Assembly (NCBI GenBank): GCA_026874595.1
Contig: CM049307.1
Location: forward strand, 39,934,362 to 39,998,361
DNA length: 64,000 bases
Reading direction: 5' to 3'
Origin: Sipunculus nudus
Taxonomy: Eukaryota > Annelida > Sipuncula > Golfingiida > Sipunculidae
The number at the start of each line of letters is the position of its first letter. Position 1 is the first letter of the stretch. The position numbers and the translations under genes were made by a program. Positions 10,011 through 22,374 of this stretch are shown here, in pieces. Below the pieces are notes generated by a model, which saw only the letters and a list, made by a program, of their open reading frames with translations, made no database searches and was not told where the DNA came from.

Positions 10011-13000
10011 AACGGGATAACAAATGTATCGATGCACAGCCAATTTGGCCATAATGAAAAATTAATCGTGAAGTGTTTCCGTAAGATGAATTTCACAAAC
10101 ATTTAGGAAAACTTATTGAAACTGCCCTTGAAAATATAATGCTTATCACAAGAAGGTGGATATTCTAAAACTTTGTTTTATAAGGAAATACGGAACGAGA
10201 TGCAACAGTCGCTGAATGTGGCCACGGAAAGGTTAGTCCAGGCACGTGAATCAGGCTGGGTCGGCCTCTAGAGAAAATCGTTGCTCTGATATATTAAGGT
10301 GTTAAGATGTTCAGGATGACTGTAAAAGGGATATAGACAAGCTGACAGAATCAGCTTCTCAAGCAGCTCGTAACAGCCAAGTTTGAATCAGGGGTCAGCT
10401 GTTGTCCAGTTGCGAAAGAACTTGTGACTCAGATATTTTAAGTCTTACATGTTAGTTCTGAAGGCTGTTACTTGACATCAAGGACGGCACAGGGTAAATG
10501 CAGTATGAATAGAAATAAAGCCCAAGAAATTCTCACTGCGGGTGATTAATGCGATAATTAACATGAACATACGAATTCATCACATGCAGGTTTGTATACA
10601 TGGCTACATAGGTCACCACGCAAGACAAATAAATATGGGTATAATCCAAACACATTCACCCAATTCAGCTTTATAAGGCTTGATGAGTTTACTGCTAAAT
10701 CCATATTTAGGGGGAAATATGTGCATATCTGCCCCAAACGAATTCATTTTTTTTTCTTTTCCCCTTTTTCCTTTCTTCTGCCATTTTCGGTTTGCGCAAG
10801 ATCTCCTTTATGATATATTAGTAACGGATTTGATGTGTGTTTTCCAGATGTTACTGCTTTATCTGCCATGTAAAAAAAAATGAAGGGCTTCTATAATAGT
10901 GTGTTTAGTTACTATTTGTATATCCACAACTAAAATGTGAAAATGTAACAAATACATGACCATGGGGTAGGAGTCGAAAGTAAACCTCCAGATAAAGCAC
11001 ATACAAACGGTCTTAATTTTTTAACGAGGCAGAGAGCATAGCTCCTTGGTCTTCTTTTCAAATATACGGCGCGAACAATTTTATTTATTATTCAGAATTG
11101 GTTCTGATATGTTTTACATCTGTTTCGTCTAAACAAAGAATAATTTGAAAAATCAATGACAACCATTTCCTCTCAGGTTTGTAAACAAACTGATTTTATT
11201 TCATAACGTGCTTTTTTTATTTTCGTTTTATGTAACTTTTGGAATAAAATCCCGGAAAACGGACACATATTAGTTTCATTTTCATTTAACCCGAGGTTTT
11301 ATTGAGTTTGCTTGTCTTAACTAGTTTTGCCGTAAGAGGTCATTTATATTTATGACATTTCACTTTTAAATGTAATTCCATTCAAGGCCTGAAGAAATAC
11401 AGAGAGTATGAAAGAATAAAGCAGGGTAAATGGAATACATTCCAATGGATAAAGATTCTTCGTGCAAGAAATCGGATATTGTCTCCTGCTCAGAAGAAGA
11501 TGCTCCATGATTGAGCACCGGATGCAAGAAAGTGCCGACTTGCATATTGAATAGGAACAGTAAAGGTTATTCTTCAAGCGTCAATATTATTTTAAAAATA
11601 ATTATTCGGTTCAACGATGAAGGCATTAAAAAAGTCTGAAGCATTGTGTCAATCTTACCTTGGCATTCAAACAATACAAGCAAACAAGCTGTACCAATCT
11701 TATCCAGAAAATTTAATGCATATCATAAAGAATACCTTCGTCAAATTAACAAAAAAAATAATAATGTGTATACAATATTTCTAGATAACAATTTCAGTTG
11801 CCGGTGTCTTTCTTGATTACAAACACAGTGTAATCAAACAGTGTACCCCATTACACAACTAAGTGAATCTATCAATATACTAACTGTCTTTTTGTCACGC
11901 AACACTGGAACTGCGCGTCTGTGGTTTATAGAGGATAATGTAAAGTGCGTCCAAGGTTTCATCATTTTCCTGATATCTCCATAAATCAAGAAATATTTCA
12001 AATTATTTTTCTGAAGGGGCTGCTGCAGCGTTACCTATCGGCTACTACGATTGAGATTCAATATGAATCAGGGACTGATTCCCTCCGCTATCATGCTCTG
12101 ACCCTTAGTTAACGGGACTGTTTTGTTCCACCGCAAGCTGTACAAGAAGTGGACAAACAGTTCGAGAACAGTGCCCCAATCTGTCAAAAATTAAGTGAAG
12201 GTAACAAACATCCCAGTTTAAAAAAAAATACAGTTTTTCATGTGTGAAATAGAGAATTCCCTCTTAGATGAACTTCCTATGTGAACTTACCATGAATGAA
12301 ACGGACCATAATATCGCCCAACAAAAGAATTTTTATTTGGTGATATCTTTAGATTTACTGTGACCCACAGACAGAAATTGCCAAAGGGTCAGTTGTTTTT
12401 ATAGTAGCAAAAAACACAATTTGATTTTATTAATAAAATATATTCTACGCACGGTTTGAAATAAACTGGTGTCTTATATGTTGCTGATTAACTTTCAAAT
12501 TATCTTTAGCCAGGTTATTCCTATGGCTTCGGCAGTTATCGCGATAAAACATGCAGACTAGGACTTTGGGACAATAATATACCAAGGAGAAATTATAAAC
12601 CAAAGTCTAACTTTTCAAGCTGAAAATATAATAATGGGACTATCCTGGGAAAATAAACATGAGACAACCTACCAAGGCGAAATAAAAAAATTAAACTTAC
12701 CTAAGAAGGTGAAATCATAATGCTGAGATTAACCTGCCAAGTTGAAAATATTGTCTTATCGATAATGACTCCCTAGCAACGGATATTAGGGCATGCATGA
12801 ATGATCAATGAAAAGTACATATAATTGCTATTTATGATGTTAGAACATGGATACACGGAAAAGTCGGTTCACTGAGTAAGGGAACCAGCATGGCTCTTCC
12901 TATATCTCTTTCTCGGTTTGTGATGTTGTGAATTCTGAGCACCATAGTAAAACAGCAGAATATTATTCAAATGTGGTAATCATCACAGTTGCTTGATTTT

Positions 13001-14520
13001 ATCACATTTATACCCCTTTCATATTTCTGAGATTACGTCTTATCTATGAAAGATGTCATATGAATCAAACATTTGAATGTTAATTACACTAGATACTTCT
13101 GACAAAGCTAAAAGAAAGTGTTGACTGTCAATGCTTTATGGAGCTTAGTCTAGTTTTTTGGCTATCTTACTTGAAAAGGGAATCGCTAGATAAGCTGAAA
13201 ACAACAAGACAAGCATAAAGGCTTCAGTTAATGAAATATAGCACCAATAAAGGCTCATATTCCCTGTAGGTTTATGCCCTTGTATTGTTTGGTTAAGTTG
13301 ATTGACGGTTCATTTACATATTTTCACATGATTCGGCCTTAAGGCGTTTTTGCAGCGTACACCATGGGACTCTTGTTAAAAGGAGTTTTGCCTGTGGCTG
13401 GATTAGATGACCTACCAAGCTTCTTGAATTCTCATGTAGGCTTGTATATCAGATAAGAAACTAATAAGTTAAAGGATACAAAAAGAAGGACCAGGGCAGA
13501 AGGTCAAATTCCAGTCTTTCCATCAATGAAATAATCGCAACGCGCTGACATGGCCTCAAGGGAGAACAGACAGATAAAATAAATTAAATCAGAGAGACTA
13601 AAGATAAAACAGGACAAAACAGATAGGAGAGAGAAAACAGGTCCAAGTCTAAATATCAACCGGCATGATATAGTGTAAGAGGGATGAAACAATCTAAGTT
13701 GACTACCAGGTTATAGAAGTAATTAATGAACCTCCTTATCAATTTATTACATCCCCGGGCAATTCCCCTATTTTAATTAGGAGAGGCGAAAAAGAACCCT
13801 TTAACAAAAGCATATAAGGACCCTGTTTGCAATGGCCCTTCTATACTCTGGTATAAACTTGTACATATATACAAAAACTAATAAAAGAAAAGGATAAAAT
13901 TGCTCCACACATGTACGGCATAATTTACAATTAAAAAAAGTGGAAAACACTTTGAGTATATAATTAAAGGGTTAGGAACTTTGTGTTGACGTTGTGTTAA
14001 CCGCTAGACGGGTACTGTGCTCAACAAGTGCACTTTGCTTAAAGAATCACAGTTACGGGAAAGAAACGTCATTTCCTGTTTGCGCGTGGGCATGTTGCCA
14101 CTTCTGAGTATCTTGTAGACTTGCTTCCAACTCACATTCTCCAAGGGTGATTGACACGGTTGCTGTAGGGTATTTGTTTATACCTCAAGGAGCTTATAAT
14201 CGGCAATGAGAGTGGAACAGGTCTATTGGATCAGAAGTTTACAACCTTGCGCAACTAGAAAATAGCATTGTTTGACGAATGTCTCATTCATTCACATAGC
14301 GGGCGTGAATGGGCGGAGTTCAGTCTCTAAAAATCACCTGATGTTTATATTCAGCAATTTACTGACACAGAAAATAGGATTTACTTTCTTTCCGGTAAAT
14401 TGGCTGTCCACATTATTTCTCATATAACGTCTACAAAAGAAGTAGTAAATGAAGATTCATTTGATAATGATAACAGATAACAGATATATGACACGTGTAT
14501 TTATCTATGCGGCCGCGTAT
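10011..14520. other. No recognised feature
   Basis: About 4.5 kb of AT-rich DNA with high stop density on both strands. The longest frames are under 80 codons, low in complexity or unlike any family I know. No tRNA, no terminal-repeat pairs and no tandem array were noticed. Confidence 0.45.
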
Positions 14521-14521
14521 C

Positions 14522-14770
14522 GTCAAGGCCTGGACAGTCAAGGGTTAAACACTCGGCTCCTTCGGCTGGTGACCCGGGTTCGATCCACGGAGTTGCCAAG
14601 AGAGTGGGTTGCAGTTGCCCCTTCAAAGACCATTGGTTTAAAACGGGTTTTCCTAGGTGTCATCCACCAGACTACAGAACGTCAGCCCTTGTGCCTTAGA
14701 GAATGCCGCAATTAGTTATTATAACCATTTGTACAAACCATGCAAAATAAATAGGTTTATATTTATAAAC
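14522..14770 (+). mobile_element. tRNA-derived SINE (second family)
   Basis: The tRNA-like head runs from about 14522: GTCAAGGGTTAAACACTCGG, then a GGCTGGTGACCCGGGTTCGA block whose GGTTCGATCC matches a polymerase III B box. The body has GAGAGTGGGTTGCAGTTGCC, CCTTCAAAGACCATTGGTTT, GGTTTTCCTAGGTG and GCCCTTGTGCCTTAGAGA. No coding frame fits. The family differs from the SINE at 9135 and 57513. Confidence 0.6.
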
Positions 14771-15689
14771 CAATATTTTTGCCGCATAAAGATTTTACAA
14801 TATAGTCATTTTATAGATACGACATCAAAAAACAGGTTAAGATGATATGACACAGCGGAAACATCTTACAGGTGTCGGTAACGAGACTGGTTTAAACACA
14901 AGCTTTCACCGCACGCGGCGTTTAATCTTATTACATCCACAGGGAATCTTCCTTGGATTCCTTGATTAATCTAATGGTCTCCAGACAATGTTTTAATCCA
15001 TTCTATATGCATAAAAGAACTCTGGGCAAACGCACCTGGATTTTTCTCCTCGCTTTAACCCTTCCTTAAGTGTTCAGGTTCGCATCATTAAGTGCTTTCA
15101 GCTTTCCCTGGCACAGGTGTTCGTCTATTTTTCAGTACCACGTGTCCCTAATTAATTAGACTGAAGTGAACAATAATACAGTGATCACGTTACAAGATAA
15201 TGCAACGTCAAGTTTTATATTTCTTATTTCTAAGTTGCTCTTCTTCATCTAAATTTGAACAGTCATTAGTCTAAAAAATCTTCATATATGATGGTGAACT
15301 TTGCTCAGTGAGAGTAACATGAATTCAGCTTAATTACCTACTTTAACCTCAAATAACCTTAACCAAATACGTGTTAATGGAACTCCACCATTTTGATCTC
15401 TATGCAAGAGTCATTTTAGATTCCATTAATGAGTGTTCTGACCTAAGGTCTCAAGAGACTTCGTGAACATATAATTAAGACGTGGATTATTTTTGAACAT
15501 ATTTAAGGCTTATTATGTTGAATAAAAAATCAATGTCATTGTGATTTGCAATTTACTACCGAGATGCGACTTCATGTTGAGACAGTTGAACAGCGTGGAC
15601 GGGAACATGTTTTATCTCAAATGAATATCATTAAGGGAAGAAAATAATGCATTTTTCCTTTTGCCAGTATGTAAAACTACAGCCTACAG

Positions 15690-16055
15690 TAAAATGTTAC
15701 GATGTAAAGAGGTTTAAATTTGGAATAATATTATTGATTATATTTAATCTTGTTGAGCAAGTAGCAACGTTCGAAAGCCGTCTAAAAGAATTTTTATCCT
15801 AGCTTAAGTATAATATTATAATTGTATTTTATATATTTTGTAAATATTATATTCGTTTATTATGTGAAAAGTCTAAACTAAGTCTTTCCAGTTGCAATGA
15901 GTCTGCACGTATAACCCACTATATTTAATTTTGAATGGATATATACTCCATGACTCGCTCGTCTTTGTGACGGATGGGATTTTGTATATAAATGAAATAT
16001 TTAATGTATAATGTATATATTCTTCTGTCAATAAATGAATTGAATTAAAATATGA
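15690..16055 (+). mobile_element. LINE 3' end remnant
   Basis: Near 15719 one frame reads WNNIIDYI. After a frameshift another reads VATFESRLKEFLS and a stop at about 15797. WNxLP/I...FKSRLxxFL is the usual last block of many invertebrate reverse transcriptases, so this looks like a frameshifted C-terminus. About 230 bp of 3' UTR-like sequence follow, ending CAATAAATGAATTGAATTAA, a typical tail of such elements. It is dead and truncated. Confidence 0.45.
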
Positions 16056-17035
16056 GAGAGCACAAAGGCAGTGGGAAAAAGCGAAAAAGAGAGGCGAGGT
16101 TTAAACGGGAATTTCGAATGAGCAGAAGTATGATATTTATCCGCTCTCATTTGTTGGGACATCTTTGTTTCCATGCCAGTGCACTGGCTGCCGTATTCGG
16201 CAGAGTTGGATGATGTAAGCAGTGTTTACGTAGAGCGAGCTATAATGAATGTAAACTGACCACTAAGTAGGAGAATATCCCATCCTCTTCCCTGTCCTCC
16301 GCTGTCTTCTGTTAATAACCTCTATTTATGTATGTTATAGTAAAACAGTCAATTACATTTCAACTTTTCTGATCATTCTAATTGAATATATCTTATTCAC
16401 TATTTGCACTTTATATTCAATACCCATGAAAATGTTCATTTAGGAGTGTTGTAAGATGAATTGTCAACAGCTTAGCAATTGCTTATTTTGAACCTCAACG
16501 AACGTGTCGTTGAGATAATAAGCATGCCCACAGTTGGTTTCGAGCAGTTTTGTTCAACCTTTGTGGTTTCGCTTTGTGCTGTTAATGTTACGGCGAAATT
16601 AATTAGGAAAGAACCTATTTAATGTGTTTTCGCGGTTTAACACCTGGCCAGGGTATTTTTCAGTGTACCTCATAAGAATACTTGAATAGATTTGTGTAAT
16701 TTGTCATGGCGATATTTATGGAACTGAAAATATGTTATTTTGTTAATATATTGTAATATTTATATATATATTGTAATTATATAGCATATGCAACATATTC
16801 CAAATGAATAATTTTTTTACATTATTTGAGAGGACTCAGTAAAAAGCACGCGAAGCTTGTAATTGTCCGGTATATTTGACAAACGACAAAGCCACACATG
16901 GGTATTCAAGAATGATTAGTAAGTGTATCATCCAACATCCTTAACAAACAGGCAGGTGAAATAACAGTCTTTGTCTCTGTCTCTCTGTCTGTATCTCTCT
17001 ATGTATATGATATACTGTTCACCACTTTCTTCAAG
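16056..17035. other. No recognised feature
   Basis: AT-rich, with no gene or repeat structure that I can support. Confidence 0.4.
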
Positions 17036-17039
17036 GTCA

Positions 17040-17600
17040 TGTGAGAACTTGGTATGACATGGCGATTACCTTGGGATACCGTAGAATAACATGAATGATA
17101 GTGTCTGGTTGTGGCGGTGGGGGGGGGGGGGGTTACGTTCTCTTTGTAATGATAAAAGAGAACGGGACATAAATTGTTCCCAAGTCTGGAGATTTGAACA
17201 GATTTCCCGTGACAAACCCTCGAAGCAGGGCCAAAGCAAATATTTTTGTCGCCTAAGAACCCAGGCCACTGCCGTAGGATACTGTAGGAAAACGTGACTG
17301 AACGTGGTTACCGTGACACTACCGTTGGTGACCGTAGATATCAGTTACAGCACCGCAACGAGAATTAACTCGGAGAGGACGAACGGGGCCTATCTACGTT
17401 CTACTACGGCAAGCAACATTTTTGTTAACGTGGTTATAACCGTTGTATTGCCGTAGTTGAACGTGAAATACCGTGGGGAGAATGTGCCGAGAACGTCACG
17501 AGAACACGGTCTTCAATTTCATCACGTTAATTCCCGATAGTGCAATGTTATGGCTTGACGTGGCTGAACCGTGAGATACACTAAAAGGAGGTGGTCAGTG
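17040..17600. repeat. Degenerate repeat rich in CCGT and ACGTG words
   Basis: The words ACCGTAG, ACGTGGTTA, CCGTGA and ACGTGA recur roughly every 15-30 bp (for example near 17080, 17275, 17300, 17310, 17330, 17430, 17450, 17470 and 17560). It is interrupted at 17116-17131 by a poly(G) tract. The spacing is irregular, so this may be an old decayed tandem array. No coding frame spans it. Confidence 0.35.
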
Positions 17601-18205
17601 AGACCTAGGCTTAAAAAGTCATGACGTGAGTTTTCTATTCAAAATTCCCTTTAACCTTAAAAGTTTCAGAGTTCATAAGAAAGAATTTTTGCAAGTTGTC
17701 CTTTGACAAGAAATAAGTTCAATAAAGATTTAACTGTGGTTACCAGTCATTCTGTTAGGCCAGCAAAACAAGCCTCAGGTTCAGAAATGGGGGACATCCC
17801 GACTTTATTATTTGCTTCATCAACGGAACTTCTCCTCACAAGAAGATGGAGTTAATCGTTCAGATCATCTCCTATATATGGCCCTGACCAAATGCCATTG
17901 TTACAAAACATATATCTGATGATCAGCTCTGGTTGTGACGTCCTGTATGGGTAACGGGGACCCCGCTCAGACGGGCGTCTCTGTAACACGATAATAAGCG
18001 AGTTACATTGCGACAGGCGAGCGCTCTAATGCGTGCCTAAAAGGTCTACTTTTTATGATTTGGCTTTCGGACGATCGCAACGAGCTCTATCCATAGCTAT
18101 TATGTTTTGTTCTTCGCCTTCGAAATTTATCAAATTTTACTTATTTCCTTGGTCGGGAGTGGGCGGTTATCACATAAGAACCTAAAATTCCACAATTTAA
18201 AAAAA

Positions 18206-18432
18206 TGCAAGCCTCCGCCATGTGACCATCCTATTGTGCGATCCTCCCAAAACCGTGTTTGCATTCACTTATTCAGCCCATATTCCAACATTCATCCGTG
18301 CGTATGAAATTTCATGAGCCTCTGTTCATGACTGCGTGAGTAATGTTGTGTAAAAAGAAACTCACAAACACGTCCTCACGCACATTAGCAAAAGGACGGG
18401 GATACACGCCTACCCTTCTGGCGGAGGTGACC
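18206..18432 (+). repeat. Dispersed repeat family R1, copy 3
   Basis: It starts GCAAGCCTCCGCCATGTGA and contains AAAACCGTGTTTGCATTCAC and CTTATTCAGCCCATATTCC. It ends GGGGATACACGCCTACC and then CTGGCGGAGGTGA. CCTCCGCCA at the start is mirrored by TGGCGGAGG at the end, a 9-bp inverted terminal repeat that makes R1 look like a MITE family. A hAT-like element begins only a few bases after it. Confidence 0.6.
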
Positions 18433-18434
18433 AT

Positions 18435-18853
18435 TAGTGTTATGCAGATTAATTGATTAAATCAATGATTGGTCGTTTTCTTTCAAAAACAATTAAATCG
18501 ATTGCATTTTTGCATAATCAATTAAACACGATTGTTTAATAATATGCAAAGACTTTAATACTGTCAGAGATATACGAACACAAAGTAATGAACAACATCA
18601 AAAAGGAAACTTTGCGCAGCAAACAACAGTCTGACGGCAAGTCGACCTTGGATGCGGGCGGACTGATAATTTCATGATGAATACCGATGTACATGTCACA
18701 CTCTTTACTGGGGTCAATAGTTTAGGTACTAGTATACAGTAAATTTCAGGGTAATATAGATAAGTTCATAAAATAATCGATTTAAAATCGGTCGCCATTC
18801 GTTTTTATTTTTTCAATTATCGATTATAATCTTTAAACCAGTTATTATCACTA
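18435..18853. mobile_element. hAT-like MITE, 419 bp
   Basis: The ends are TAGTGTTAT... and ...TTATCACTA, so the terminal inverted repeat begins TAGTG. It is flanked by GTGACCAT (18427-18434) and GTCACCAT (18854-18861), an 8-bp duplication with one mismatch, the length expected for hAT elements. The body is AT-rich with repeated ATCGATT/AATCGAT words and has no transposase. It sits at the edge of R1 copy 3. Confidence 0.65.
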
Positions 18854-18861
18854 GTCACCAT

Positions 18862-21677
18862 TCACATATCTTTCAAACTTTTTCCATGAGTTCAGACTGT
18901 TTCGAAAGATTTCCCTTGTTATAGTATAACAATTCATTTGTTCGGCATTTAGTGAGATTAATACAACAATAGAGGTTTGCGCTAAACATACAGTGATAAT
19001 AACTGACAAGTCCCAGAATAAATGGTTTGGACGCAATGAAGGTTATTATAATGAAAGCGTACAAGGATCTCAAGGTCTGGTAGTTGTATATAAGATAAAA
19101 TTATTTCGATCTTGCAGCTGAGTATGGGTGGAAACGGGTTGATTTAAAATGTAGAATTGATTATATTTTACAAGAAATATGACGAGGAGGAATATATAAC
19201 AGAGACTTTAGTCTAAGCGAAAGATAATGATATGTTGACTGTATTGTTCATGATGCACAGTGCTCGAAGAATCCATTATCTCTATCCAGTGAAGTGTCAT
19301 AGTAAAAGACTGCTCCCTATTAATATTGTAGAGAGCGTTTTCATAACACTTGATTTAAATGAACATATAAGCAAAATGGTACGCAGTATATTCTATAAAA
19401 CTGTAATCTTTAACTTTGACAAACTCAAAGGATATCGTTGGAGGATGGAACAGTTGCATTTCTGACGTCAGACTCTACCTACTTCTTATATTGGGTTGCA
19501 TCTCCAAAAAGGTCGAAAACTGCACGAAAAATCCCAAAAATCTCACAGAAAAAAATTATCGTCGCATTTCCCTGTAGCTTGCTGCTTTTCTTAGCCAAAG
19601 CATGTGGTACTTGTAAGCGTCTCGCCTCCTGGTCATGTCTTTGATAGATAAATCGTGCAAAAAGGCGGAAATGACGGTCATCGCGGAGATGGGTGTACGC
19701 TTTGGGTTGCATGTTTACGTTTCTTTTGCTCAGTATACTCATAGTTAAAAGAGCCTCCTACGAGTGTGTTGTACTCGCGACACAAATATAACTTAGTGTT
19801 TTCCACTCACGACACGTGAAAGGTCCATGAAGACATAATATTTAACTGACCTAATTGCATATAAGTTGTAAACCGGCCGCGTAAAGCCGTGTCTGAAATG
19901 TCTGCTTTGTCCTACACGGCTTGTTGTTTTCTCAAGCACATACTAACCGAGTTTGAAAATGACAAAAAAAGCCGTTCTAAATGGCAAAGTTTATGGTGAA
20001 TGCCTGTCTTACACCCGGTTCCGTTTTTAGCAAACAAGTTTCAAAGTTACGACAAATATTTCAGGTACATGGTTTTCTAGCGGAGTTAAATAAAATGAGA
20101 CGTCTTTGATAGAAATGTTTTATTCCCACTACAAGTCGAGAATGATATTTTAAGTTCGCCTTTTGTGTACAGAGATTACGTTTTGAAAGTATGGGCGGCC
20201 TTGCCAGAGAAGTTATCGGCATGACTGTTGTCACGACTGTGAATAAGTAGGTAGTATCAATCCAACAAAACTGTATACTGGGTCGTATTAACAGGGCAAC
20301 CCAGGGTTTTTCGTTTCCCAACATCTTTTTATACAGTTTTATAAAGAAAATCTTACACTCTAGTTTTTATTAGAAACGACATCAGGTTCATTCATCTCTG
20401 TCGCCGTGCGGTAAGAAATGCTGTTTCCTGGAAAGTATGTTGACGGCCCCACCATCAGGGAATTAACTGTCAAAATCTATAATCAGCCAATCACCTGAGT
20501 ACAATCTTGTTCAGCCAGTAACTTTCCTTCTTGAGTTTTTTTTTTTTTTTTTGGGGGGGGGGGCGTTCTTTCCTTCTGTCTCTGATCACTGTATATTCAT
20601 CTTCTGTTTTATAAGCCAATTCATCAAACGACCACCCATTTGTATTTCTTTACATTACAAAATAACAAGGAATTATGATTAATTCTCGTTTCTTTTCTGT
20701 TCATTATGTAGCCGCCTTCGTGATTCCCACGGAACCATTCATCAAAAGAAAAAGGAGTTGATTCGATCCAATATTACAACCGGCGAGCATATAGCCCTTG
20801 GAGCGTTAATATTCCATTAAGATTGCACCCATTAACCTATAATAGTATGATTCATCCACTGTATGACAGGTATTTTTTATCAATTTAATTTAATTACTTT
20901 ATCACCCAGGGGAAAAAGTCTATAGCTTCAAGCTATGTGAAATTATATGAAGGTTAAGAACAAAATGCCTTATATGAAACAGCCTCATCGAAAACACGAT
21001 TCATTTAATTAACAATACCAGTCACATATCTTCTTAAGCTGATGCATTAATTCTAGTCATGCGCGGTCATTATGTATTCTCTCTCCGCTGAACAATATAA
21101 ACCAAAGGTCAGGCAAACGAAAAGTAATCACATCAAAGATTCACTTAAGGGAAAGAAATCATATTAGTTTACTTACCGTTGAGATATCTGCTTTTTAAGA
21201 GACCATGTTATGATTCAAATTATTTTCTTCTGCATCGAAGCTCTTTTAAAATATTTTAAAGTGACCAGTCACTCAGAGATTTTTGAGCTTTTTTAACTCG
21301 TGTGGTATTTTTTAAAGACTCACGGTTAAAATGGATGACGAACCAGTGTTTACATCTTCCCTTCCAATGAGTCATTTATAATGAAAAATGAAAACCTCTT
21401 TCAAATTAATTATTTTAGATCCGAAGAGAAATTCAATTTAAACTTTGTGAAATTAATAATAATCAGTGATCTTTATCAATGCTGATGTAAAACAAGTGAT
21501 ATTAAGACTCAAAATAAGTGGATGGCAAATTTTTTGTAATTAATTACCGTTTTGTCCTTGTCAAAGTGAACATGGTCTTCATTAAGGTATAAATTAGAGT
21601 GCTGATTAATGGGAAATAAGTCACAGGGTAAATCACATGAAAACTATTGATAAAGTAACATGCATCTAACCGTTAGG
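18862..21677. other. No recognised feature
   Basis: No supportable gene. Two minus-strand open frames (19479-19742 and 20061-20324, 87 codons each) lie here. Neither resembles a known domain and neither is bounded by clear splice sites. A T18G10 homopolymer junction lies near 20535-20563. Confidence 0.4.
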
Positions 21678-22374
21678 TACGCTCTTTACACAGCGCTTAA
21701 ACTATAGGCCTTCTTCCTATATCGTAAGCGCTGTTTGTTATGACCTCGTATCCTGAATTGGTACACCAGAGGGGAGCACTGTATTTTTGTCCAATCAGAT
21801 GAGACCTTGTGCTGGAAGACACAGCCAAACGAGGAATACATGGAGCCAATCATGTTCATTTCGTTTTGAGTGACCGCTCATCGCCCCGGTAATCGTCTGA
21901 ACAGGCCACAGGCTCAGAGAGAATTGTCCCAGACGTGGTTTGCTTAGGGCCTTGGGCACATAGGATGCCCGGCCGGTGAGCTGTAATTCAAACGAAACAT
22001 AACAACAAAGGCTGCGTGAACACCTCGCTGGCTGGTTTTAGTTCTGCAGACAACAGATACATGACTACGCTAACACAGTCATAATGTCATAATCGAGTCG
22101 CTCGATGATGCGAAAATACAGAGAAGGAATTAAAATTAGACCGTAAACTGATATCAAGCGGCGCTTGAAGCGCAGCTATGGGCGGAGCCAGGATGCCTGT
22201 CAAGTGTTTGTTTATTGGCATCTGGTTTGCTGCTTGTCACATCATACGCACGATTTTTCAGCGGACAACGAACCGCCATCTGGTGTCTAAATATATCATA
22301 AACGGTCAGAGCTGGCAGCGTGAAAATCAGTTGCTTCTTTAGAAGCGATAGAGTTCCACTGTCTCGGGAGCGTA
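21678..22374 (+). mobile_element. Inverted-repeat DNA element R3, copy 1
   Basis: A 697-bp element beginning TACGCTCTTTACACAGCGC and ending CTCGGGAGCGTA, with 7-bp terminal inverted repeats TACGCTC/GAGCGTA. It is homologous over its length and opposite in orientation to 40747-41416. Shared blocks include TTTTTGTCCAATCAGATGAG, GGCCACAGGCTCAGAGAGAA, GGGCCTTGGGCACATAGGAT, AAGCGGCGCTTGAAGCGC and AAAATCAGTTGCTTCTTTAG. No transposase frame exists, so it is non-autonomous. Confidence 0.75.
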
